Positions 17,129-25,202 of a DNA stretch of 27,500 nt are shown piece by piece. Numbering within the stretch: the stretch's first letter is position 1; each line of letters starts with the position of its first letter. Source of the stretch: Symbiodinium natans (taxonomy: Eukaryota > Sar > Dinophyceae > Suessiales > Symbiodiniaceae). The stretch covers positions 165,001-192,500 of the forward strand of contig CAJNDS010000979.1 of the NCBI GenBank assembly GCA_905221605.1. The letters are read 5' to 3'. The position numbers and the translations under genes are program-made. The notes beneath the pieces are model-generated. The model did not search any database and was not told the DNA's origin. It was given only the letters and a program-made list of their open reading frames with translations.

Positions 17129-19105
17129 TCACTTCTTCTTTCGGGCCAAGTTGGCCAACTCCTGGAATTCATGTGGTTTGGGTTGACGGTCAAGGGTTTA
17201 GGGCTTAGGGTTCGGGGACGAAAATAAGGGGCCCCTGCTATAAACCCCCAAGTAGTAGGATTCCCTGAAAAAAAAGAAACCCCAACAAGGTATCCACTAA
17301 TTTCGGAAACCCCCGTGTGCGTGGTGCCGGGGGGGGGGGGGGGAGGTTCAATTGTGCGAGTGGGCTTGGGGATTTTGGGGTTTAGGGTTTAGGGTGTAAG
17401 GAAGCCGAAACCCTAAACAACCCTTAAACCGTCTTGAAAGGTTCACGAGTCCAATCCCACCTAAACCCTAAACCCTAAACCCTTAAACCCTAAAACCCTA
17501 AAACCCTAAAACCCTAAAACCCTAAAACCCTAAAACCCTAAAACCCTAAAACCCTAAAACCCTAAAACCCTAAAACCCTAAAACCCTAAAACCCTAAAAC
17601 CCTAAAACCTAAAACCCTAAAACCCTAAAACCCTAAAACCCTAAAACCCTAAAACACTAAAACCCTAAAACCCTAAAACCCTAAAACCCTAAAACCCTAA
17701 AACCCTAAAACCCTAAAACCCTAAAACCCTAAAACCCTAAAACCCTAAAACCCTAAAACCCTAAAACCCTAAACCCGAAACCCTGCCTCTTGCTGACGCG
17801 CCAGCTTCACGCGCTCCTTCTGGATATTTGGGTCCTGTCTGCCGGGTGTGCGCAAAGGCAACTCTGGGCCGCAGAGCTGGAGAGCTGGTGCGAAGAGGGT
17901 GTAGGGTTTCGGGTTTAGGGCTTGGGGTTTAGGGCTTAGGGCTTAGGGTTTAGGGTTTCGGGCTTAGGGCTTGGGGTGTAGGGTTTAGGGTTGGGGGACG
18001 TTCGTGCTTGGGGGTCTGGGGTGGAGCGTGAGGGGGGGGCGAGGAGGGGGGGGATGGAGGAATGGCGGAAGTGAGGAAGTGTCATGTTTTGAATGCGCAC
18101 AGGGACATGGCATCGACATGGTTGCTGGGTTTTTTTCGCGCGATGGCGGCCGCTTCTCTGGAAGTTTCCTAAATTTACAGGGTTCTTAAGTAGGGGGGTT
18201 CAAGGGGGGTAGGTGCCTAGGGAACCTTAGGGAAGCTACATACCCCCCTTTGAAACTTAACCTTGTAATACATACATATGAAGTAGGGTATATATTTCTT
18301 GTACCCGCAAAAGGACACCAGGTATATACACTCACCAATATTAAAAAGGAACCTTATATACACTCACCAAAGAAAGAAATATATACCTAGGGTTTAGGGT
18401 TTAGGGTTTAGGGTTTAGGGTTTAGGGTCTGCTTCATATAATCCCCTTAAACCCACTAAGACAAAATATGAGATATCCCAGCGGCCTGCCGAGTAGATGG
18501 AGCTAAAGGTGCCGTCTACACAGCTGACCAAACAGCCCCCCCCCCCCCCCCCCCTAGGGTTTAGGGTTTAGGGTTTAGGGTTTAGGGTTTAGGTTTTAGG
18601 GGGTTCAGGGTTTTAGGGTTCCCCTACGACCCCCTCTATACAACCCCTCTAGGTCCCCCCCCCCGCCCCCCCCCCCCAAAAAAAAAAAGAACACAAAAAG
18701 GCCTTAGGGTTGTAGGGGTTAGGGTTTAGGGGTAGTATGGGGGGGGGGGGGGGGGGTTCTAAGGGCCCTAGAAGGGAGGCCCCGAAATACCAACAACAGA
18801 AACCTTAAAACCTCCGACTTCAAACACCCCCCCCTTCAACCCCCCTCTCTTAAGAACGCTGAAAGTCCCCTGAAGCCAGAACCCTAAACCTGAACCCTGA
18901 ACCCCTACACCCTAAACCCTAAGCCCCTAACCCCTAAACCCTAAACCCTAAACCCCTAAAACCCCAAACCCCTATACCCAGGGGCCTGCTTGATCTTCAG
19001 CTTCTTGAACTTTTGCAGCTTCTTGGAGTCTTGCGGAATGCAGTAGCTCAGCTTTCTCCTGGGTCAAAACGTTCGCTGGGGTTTCGGGCTTGCTCAACAA
19101 GGTTT
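17129..19105 (-). CDS. Lys/Glu-rich coiled-coil-like protein, C-terminal exons
   Basis: Exons that keep frame: 19105-18990, 18168-18118, 17834-17787 and 17161-17129, ending in TGA. In order they read VLTQEKAELLHSARLQEAAK (part of the first), then ETSREAAAIARKKPSNH, DPNIQKERVKLARQQE and ELANLARKKK. Donors are GC, GT and GC; acceptors are TTTAG|G, ACAG|G and CCAG|G. Alternating charged and Ala/Leu residues predict helices or a coiled coil, and the protein ends in three lysines. No catalytic motif is visible and I do not recognise the family. Probable upstream exons lie at 19481-19537 and 19614-19644, but their phases do not join cleanly, so an exon or boundary is missing. The donor of the second exon could also be a nearby GA or GC site with the same phase. 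Confidence 0.55.
17162..17786 (-). other. 625-nt GC-AG intron holding the TTTTAGGG array
   Basis: In gene direction the exon ends CAAGAG, the intron begins GCAGGGTTTCGGG and ends ATTCCAG before GAGTTGG. Both exons are in phase 0. About half of the intron is the octamer array. Confidence 0.55.
17461..17778. repeat. CCCTAAAA (TTTTAGGG) octamer array, about 36 units
   Basis: After three heptamer units the sequence is almost perfectly CCCTAAAA for about 290 bp. One unit lacks a C (near 17604) and one has CACTAAAA (near 17654). It is the most homogeneous array in the window and the only one of this octamer. Confidence 0.97.
18181..18250. mobile_element. MITE-like element, short copy
   Basis: It begins ggttcttaagtaggggggtt, contains ttcaaggggggta and gggaaccttaggg, and ends near acccccctttgaaac. 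It is related to the 9031 and 19333 elements, with poorly preserved right end. Confidence 0.5.
18277..18440. mobile_element. MITE-like element, copy B with TTTAGGG block
   Basis: It begins tatgaagtagggtata, contains two tatatacactcaccaa words and ends ctgcttcatata, matching 4301-4426. Between tatatacct and ctgcttcatata it carries an extra block of about six AGGGTTT units (18388-18428) that copy A lacks. Confidence 0.85.
18536..18770. repeat. Poly-C / poly-G tracts and TTTAGGG units
   Basis: Poly-C at about 18535-18554, TTTAGGG units at 18555-18600, a C-rich then A-rich tract at 18656-18688 and poly-G at about 18739-18756. No exon is supported, though a 34-nt block at 18490-18523 has plausible splice sites (CVDGTFSSIYS). 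Confidence 0.85.
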
Positions 19106-19107
19106 CT

Positions 19108-19172
19108 AAGTTTAGGGTTTAGGGTTTAGGGTTTAGGGTTGTTTAGGGTTTAGGGTTTAGGGTTTAGGGTTC
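19108..19172. repeat. TTTAGGG array abutting a coding exon
   Basis: About nine units directly upstream, in gene direction, of the exon at 19105. The acceptor CTTAG is at the array border. Confidence 0.9.
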
Positions 19173-19332
19173 AGAAGGGTTCACGGTTTCGGGTCTGGGG
19201 CCTGGGCGCTGTTTAGTTTAGGGGCTTCTGCACTGCGCACTGCCCTCATACCCGCTCCCAGCGTTTTTGTGTTAGTTTCAAGTCTGCCCACCAAGTGGCC
19301 GAATGAAACTCAGCCCTAAATCCTACGCTGAC

Positions 19333-19447
19333 AGGGTTCTTAAGGGAGGGAGGTTCAAGGGGGTATGTAACCCAAGGTTCCCTACTACTCCCTAAGGCTC
19401 CCTAAGCTTCGCTAGGTGAACTCCCCCCCCCCCTCCTTAAGAACCCT
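19333..19447. mobile_element. MITE-like element with gggttcttaagg ends
   Basis: The left end gggttcttaagggaggg pairs with ccctccttaagaaccct on the right. The interior has ttcaagggggtatgtaac and tandem ctccctaaggctccctaag. CCCTAAA units begin at once after its right end, whose final ccct is also the first part of the array. Confidence 0.8.
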
Positions 19448-19480
19448 AAACCCTAAACCCTAAACCCTAAACCCCAAAAC

Positions 19481-19537
19481 CAGCTGAGCCCAGGACAGGA
19501 GGGAGGCACCATTCTTCTCCGAGTCGAGCCCCTTGTC
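19481..19537 (-). CDS. Candidate exon, probably upstream part of the Lys/Glu-rich gene
   Basis: Between a CTGCAG|G acceptor and a GTTTTG donor the minus strand reads DKGLDSEKNGASLLSWAQL, exactly 19 codons in phase 0. Splice sites are clean. It may be the exon before 19105-18990, but the phases differ by one base, so something between is missing or a boundary is wrong. Confidence 0.5.
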
Positions 19538-19549
19538 CTGCAGGCACCC

Positions 19550-19608
19550 CTAAACCCTAAACCCTAAACCCTAAACCCTAAACCCTAAACCCTAAACCCT
19601 AAACCCTA
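19550..19608. repeat. CCCTAAA array
   Basis: Eight perfect CCCTAAA units between two candidate exons. Confidence 0.95.
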
Positions 19609-19613
19609 TTCAC

Positions 19614-19644
19614 GACGAGCTACTGAACTGATAAGGTCCAGTAG
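19614..19644 (-). CDS. Candidate 31-nt exon
   Basis: AATCCAG|CTACTGG to CTCGTC|GTGAAT on the minus strand reads LLDLISSVAR in one frame. Clean splice sites, but too short for more than a suggestion. Confidence 0.3.
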
Positions 19645-19726
19645 CTGGATTTTTCTCACCAAAACCCTAAGAGTCCATCCACCCCTCTGTCGCAAAAGGT
19701 TTAGGGTTCAGGGGTTTAGGGTTCTA

Positions 19727-19890
19727 GGGGTTACTTGGAGGTTCATGGTACTTACTAACCAATTATAACTGGGCTTATAACCCTACTTATAATTGGGATA
19801 ACCCCAATAAGGCCCTCTAGGGGTATTATAAGTAGGGATATAAGTACAGTTATAAGTGGTTAGTAAGTACCATGAACCTTCAAGTAGGGG
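19727..19890. mobile_element. Foldback element with about 70-bp inverted arms
   Basis: The left arm (ggggttacttggaggttcat and onward through ggtacttactaacca) pairs with the right arm (ttagtaagtaccatgaacct then tcaagtagggg). The arms stay complementary, with some mismatches, to near the centre. No coding capacity. It lies in non-coding DNA between genes. Confidence 0.9.
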
Positions 19891-20410
19891 TTTACGGGTT
19901 AGGGGCTCGGGCTACGGGTTCATGGGGTTTAGGGCTTACCCCAAGGCTCCTTTGTAGTTCCTTTTGGGTCTCCCGGAGGAGCGTCCAAGAATTTTAGGTC
20001 AGACCAAAAATTATTATACATAGAAATTAGGGCATTTAGGGGGGCCATGCATGAAGAGTCGGCTCACACTCAGAAGCCACTGAAGTATGGGCAAACAGCC
20101 CACCACAGATCTATAACCACCTATCTCTCATGAAGCCTTGAAATTACTCCCACTACCACATCTTTACCCGACCTAAACGTTTCGAAGCTTCTGAGTCAAG
20201 ACTTCGAAGATTGAAATCCTCACACCCTGTATGCCCTTGGCTCCATGCCTCGCGACGGCCAGTGATGAGAAGGATGTGGAGGCAGGACACCCATGGTTGG
20301 GGGGGGGGGGGGGGGGGGGGGGGGGAGGAGTTTGTCCGAAAGGTCTTATACTTTATCGGGCGACGGGCTTTTTATACTTATCGGGTGAAGGCCTTTTTTG
20401 CTGGTTCCAC

Positions 20411-20472
20411 GGTGAGTTTGCACATTCGTAGCAGAGCATCCAGCCGAAAGAGCCCTCGAACTTCTCGAACAG
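20411..20472 (-). CDS. Candidate exon
   Basis: A minus-strand exon between TTCAAG and a GTGGAA donor reads LFEKFEGSFGWMLCYECANS then P. The CxxC (CYEC) could be part of a zinc site. It lies only about 90 bp downstream of the stop of the large gene at 20561, so it would be an early exon of the next gene in the array. Confidence 0.4.
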
Positions 20473-20560
20473 CTTGAACCCACAGCACCCATCTATCTAT
20501 ACACGATCACAAAGTCTTGTGGTCGAGGGCCCAAACATGGGCTGCCTAATTTTCTTAATT

Positions 20561-23420
20561 TCAGCTGTCCCGAAGCAGCCTTTTCTCATTCCGTGCAGAT
20601 TCTTTGAGCCACTCTCTCCGGGCCCGTACAAGATACTTCTCCAGGTTGCGTTTGGCAACATTTGCCGGATGAACATTCAGCGACATCTTACAAAGAGCTC
20701 CCACATAATCTTCGGCCATCTGTGTAGACCACACAGAGGGGTTCAATATAGATGAGCCCCGCTCCAAAGCTTGATGAAGCTCAACAGCCACATGCGCCAG
20801 GAAGTGGACCTTTGGCACGATGTTGAAGAAGCTCAGGCGCCTGTCACCAGCCGGGGCGGGGGTGGGGCGGGTGCTGGGTAGGGGGTATATAGAGAAATGT
20901 AAAAAGTTAGCCTTGCGTTTTTGTCCACTATTGTAACGCAAATAGTACATTGCATAATAGCACCCTAACAGAAGGAAGACACCTTTTTGAAGACCTGTCC
21001 CCAAACGTTCACCCTATATGTGTAAGCCAGGTGTGTTATGCTAAACACAGGGGCACCCCAAAGAGCACACAAACTGCTACTTACACAGGCCCAGCCGCCG
21101 TGCTAAGCTTTCTTTGGCAGCGGCCTGATAAGAGCGCAAAAAGCCAGTTAACGCGATCAGACCAGTAGCCGCTTCGCTCTGACTCCACCAAATGCGACTC
21201 TCAGCTTTATACAAGAGATGCCAGAAAGCGTTGAACGCTGAGATCGCCTCAAGGCTGTAGCGGAGAAGGTCATCGGAGAGATCGAGTGGCACACTTGTTA
21301 GATAATCCTGGAGCCACTGCAGCAGCATGATTGTATCCCCTGCCTTACATGAAAGCATGGGATACGAAGCCTGCGAGGGCCAGTGCAAGTTGCTCTTTGT
21401 GAACTGTTTCAGGTCCCTCGGTGTACGGGATGTGGCCTTGCAATACGACATGAAACTGTTGTGCGCGACAGCAAGTCGGCTTTCCACATCAGTTTTCCCA
21501 TCAAGTGGGGTGAAGTGCTTGAAATAAGCAACCAAAACACATAGCACAGATGGGGCCAAATAGTATCCAGCACCCAAAGGGCCAAGGTGGAAAGTGTCCA
21601 GCTTGATGAAGCTGGGGTCAGCCCCGCCTGGGAGCATTTCAAACACATGCGGTTCGACCCAAGGCTTCGAAGCTCCGATCGTGCCAAGCCATTTTGCATT
21701 TGCAGAAACATCTTCGAACGGAATGGAGGAAGTGTTCGCCTCACAATGCGGGCAGACATCCGGTCTCAAGTGATTCCTCACAAGGTGCATGGCTTTCCTT
21801 AGTAAGCAAATTGTGGCTCAGTGTCATCGATGTTCCCAACATAGGGTTATAGTATATCCAAAAGATGATATCTACCTGCATAGAAGCATCGATGAAAATC
21901 ATACAATACCCTGAAAAGGCCTTCCCCTGCGTATATAGAGTCTACCCACCACACATGCCCCATGTGACCACAGGTCCTCCTGACATGCACCTGCTTCACA
22001 AGGAGCCCTGCAGTGTTGTCAGGGATGCACACTGGGTATATATAAGCATCATATACATGGCTCCAGTAGTGCAGTTCGGCTTGTAAACCCTATTTATAAA
22101 GCCTATGAACCCTATAAACCTATAAAACCTATAAAACCTACAAAACCGATAAACCCTATACAGAAACCCTATATAAACCTTCTAGACCCCTATCATTATG
22201 TAGCCACAGCAGGGCATATTGCACAAAGTCAGAGCGAAAAAACAACGACCTAAATCTATGATTGCGTGAAAACAGTATGCACAGCTAACCCAGCTACTAT
22301 AAAGAAACAGCAATGGAATCACAGTACGTGCGGGCAAGGCACGAATGAAATACATGATCACCGGTTAACCCGAGCGTCACCAGGTACCAAGTATCATCAC
22401 CAGAGCCAACTCCACTAGTGAATGCCTCAAGGCATGACTGGACACCAGCCCGCATCAGTGTATCCAGCGCTGGGTTGCCCTTAAAGTTCCCCTTTGCAAG
22501 CTTCGCGTAATACTTATGAAGAATTTGTGTGATCATAAAGTAGCGGTTCAATCCACATGCGCCGGCCGACAGCAGGGGCGACCACGAAAACTGAAACAAA
22601 CCTTTCTTTCCAAATGATGTCCCTTCATCACCATGTAAGTGAATCGGTACGCATCGGTGCAATTTGTCACCGTGGCTTCTGAAGACTTGGTGCTGCGGCG
22701 CTATGGTTTCGTATTTCCGCCAAAAAGACAGCAGTTCCACATGTGGATCATCAGGCAAAAGTTTGCTCCTCCAGTCCTTTCTACTCAACAGAAGGTTCGC
22801 AAAGTCTGTCACCTTGAGGTAGGGATGATTGCCACAACCAAACCCCAGAGCATACTGAACCTGTCAGGGTCATTGTTGCCGTCCTGTGTTTGATTTATAC
22901 AACCAAAAAATGGCTATAGGGATCAGCCACCCATGCTACTGTTCATAATTACAATCCCCCAACAGCGAAGAAGCTAGCCCAGGAACCCTGAATACCCTCA
23001 ACCCTTGTAGGTTTCTCGTAGGAGAGAGAACCTTCAGGATACTTACTGCCTCCTACACATATATCGGGTTTCGGGTGTATACAGGGTTTATATAGGGTTC
23101 ATCGGAGTTATAGGGAGCCACAAAGATGTGCTGCAGCAGGAGTTGGCCTGCACATGCGCAATCGGAACCTTCAGCATGAACCCCAGTCTCCGCAGGCGCA
23201 CTCCAAGGTTTCTGGCGACATTGTTCAAATTCTTCGGTAGTTGCCCAAACTCAGCCATGTGGCCTTGGCCCAGCATTTGAAGAATCACCCCTTCATCATT
23301 GTGGGCCAGCAGCATAGATTTGCCTGCTCCAGCTGCTAGAGTAGCCGCCTTTGATGCAGTGGTCTCCTGCATAACGTTCTTTGTTTCGGATGGACATACA
23401 AAGCTTTGCACTTTGGGATA
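20561..23420 (-). CDS. Dinoflagellate-expanded family protein of unknown function
   Basis: Exons in gene order: 23420 to about 23148, 22860-22328, 21797-21087 and 20840-20561. The last three join in frame (AC|GTACTG to AAG|G, then CCT|GTGTAA to CAG|G) to give 507 codons and a stop. Recognisable blocks: CVPIHLHGDEGTSFGKKGLF in the second exon, GLTGDHVFHSCLAR near its end, CPHCEANTSSIPFED early in the third, then FIKLDTFHLGPLGAGYYLA, and FNIVPKVHFLAHVAVELH with WSTQMAEDYVGALCK in the last. This order of blocks matches a protein family I recall as present in very many copies in dinoflagellate genomes and annotated only as hypothetical. Copy number and acidic/His residues (HGDEG, DTFH, ..ED) suggest a domesticated or active transposase-like protein; that is inference. 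The first exon (TKNVMQETTASKAATLAAGA, then NLGVRLRRLGFML) is less certain and its join needs a GC donor at 23147. Confidence 0.65.
21798..22327 (-). other. 530-nt intron of the large gene
   Basis: In gene direction GTACTG...CTAAG|G. It contains tata-rich sequence and degenerate (ATAAACCCT)n units at 22087-22185, the TATAGGGTT variant typical of the right end of the window. No internal exon is seen. Confidence 0.6.
22861..23147 (-). other. Intron between first two exons of the large gene
   Basis: Includes gggtttatatagggtt sequence at 23066-23098 and ends ACCCTGACAG before GTTCAG. The acceptor is convincing; the donor is inferred from phase. Confidence 0.4.
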
Positions 23421-23429
23421 CTCCAGGGG

Positions 23430-23430
23430 A

Positions 23431-23461
<31 letters not shown>
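23430..23461 (-). repeat. Poly-C tract upstream of an acceptor
   Basis: In gene direction a run of about 26-30 C leads into TTCCCCTGGAG, the apparent acceptor of the first exon of the large gene. It recalls the C tract in the intron at 13434-13504. Confidence 0.8.
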
Positions 23462-25202
23462 GGGTGTTGTGGTACTGACATGCTTTCTGCAGAGGCTAAC
23501 CTGAACGATATAAAGGCAATGTTCTGGGTCATAGCATTCGGAATTTGCAGAGCATGAAACGACGTAGGCGCATTACTTTGCGAGCATATAGTTTGTTTCA
23601 CTTTTCTTATTTTGGCACACTCATTATGTAGACAGTAGATGTGTAACCCCTAGACCCTCAATGTTGCCCTTCAACCCTATTTAGAAAGCCTATAGACCCA
23701 CCTCCCCCAACCTCCCTCCCCCTACACCCCCAAAGTCCAATAAACAGCCCTCCCAGAAACACCAGACAAACCCGAACACTCCGTTTACAGAGACCCTATA
23801 CAAACCCCCAAACTCCACTCTTTAAAAACCCAAGGGGCAGCAAATGTGTCCAGCACTGGCCCCAGGCAATCTCCATCCGGATCCAGTGGCTGATGCTTTG
23901 CCAGAATGGCACCTGTCGAGGCAATGAGTTGTAGGGTTTACGGTTTAGGGTTTATAGGGTCTTTAGGGTTTAGGGTTTATATATATATATATATATATTG
24001 TTTGTATAGGGTTTATAGGGCTAGCACATGGCTTTGGTTGATAGAAAGGGTGTTCAGGGTTTCAGGCCATATAAGGCTTGCGTGGGTTATACATAGGGGA
24101 TGAAGTACATATGGATGCAGAGAGCTCCACGCAATTATTGTTCTCTCTTTTCTTCACCCCACACACGCACAGCTCGAACTGGCGCTGGAACTGACGCGTT
24201 GCACACATATACACACACATACTGACATGGGCGATGACTCCTCAGTTACTTATGTACATCTTACACAGCACATGCAATCGCTCCACGACGCCCACCCTTG
24301 GATCAGTGACGCTGCCATCCCCCGAGCTCCATGGTCAAGGGTCAGATAGCGTGTAGTAAGCACCCCCTCTATATGTAGGTTCACCACCGAAGCTCATCAG
24401 GGCACACATGGCTCAGCATCCAAAAAACACTCAGCCAAGCTTCACAGGCCATTCACTGACCCCAATCGAATTAGCTCATCAGAGCTTGCACAAAAGTAGC
24501 CGGTTTTTGCCGATCAGCGCAGCAAAGCCATTTCGACCACATCAGCTCACATAGGCTTGTTTTGGCTTTAGTTCGGGTTTAGGGTTCGGGGTTTATATAG
24601 GGTTTATGGGGTTTAGGGTTTATATATATATATATATTTTTTTTATTTATTGATTTATATATAGGGTTTATAAGAGGTTTTAGGGTTTAGGGTTCGGGAT
24701 ACACAGGGAATATATACCATCCATGGCCTTCAAGGGCGACCCTGGGCTGCAGCACAGTTTATGCCCGGACGTCGGTTAAGAAGATCCCTTTTACACCTGT
24801 GAACCCAATAAACCTCGCACACAGAAGTCCTCTAAGCCAGGCTATATCTAGGGCTATGCACAGGGTTGGAAGGGTTTAGGGTTTTACTTTTTGCACTGTC
24901 AGGGCTTGCAGCCCCGGATCACATCTTTTTCATTCCCGCTCAGGGGAACACGTCAGATCATGGTCGAAGATGCTGAGGAGGAGACCGCTGTTTGAAAGCA
25001 CATGTGATGCTAAGCAGCTCTGCGCAACCCTGTATGTATACACCCTCTAGCCCCAGAAAACCCTATCCCTAAATCGACCCTATAATAACACCACATCGAA
25101 ACCCTAAACCCTAAACCCTAAACACTCAAGCGCACCCTTACACTGCACATGTGCAATACACCCCCAGCGGATTTCATCCAGAGTGCATATATGTATATAC
25201 AC
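23462..25202. other. Intergenic region with TATAGGGTTTA-type repeats
   Basis: No supported gene. 23930-24020 and 24565-24700 hold TTTAGGG and TATAGGGTTTA units around perfect (TA)n runs. A CCCTAAA cluster lies at 25098-25123. Short open blocks (24290-24350, 24950-24995) occur on both strands without splice support. The minus-strand block at 23500-23600 (ALQIPNAMTQNIAFISFRLA) may be a further 5' exon of the large gene. Confidence 0.45.

Noticed and set aside
18490-18523. A 34-nt exon (CVDGTFSSIYS) in the Lys/Glu-rich gene
   Set aside because: The flanking exons 19105-18990 and 18168-18118 join directly in phase 0. This block would break the frame.
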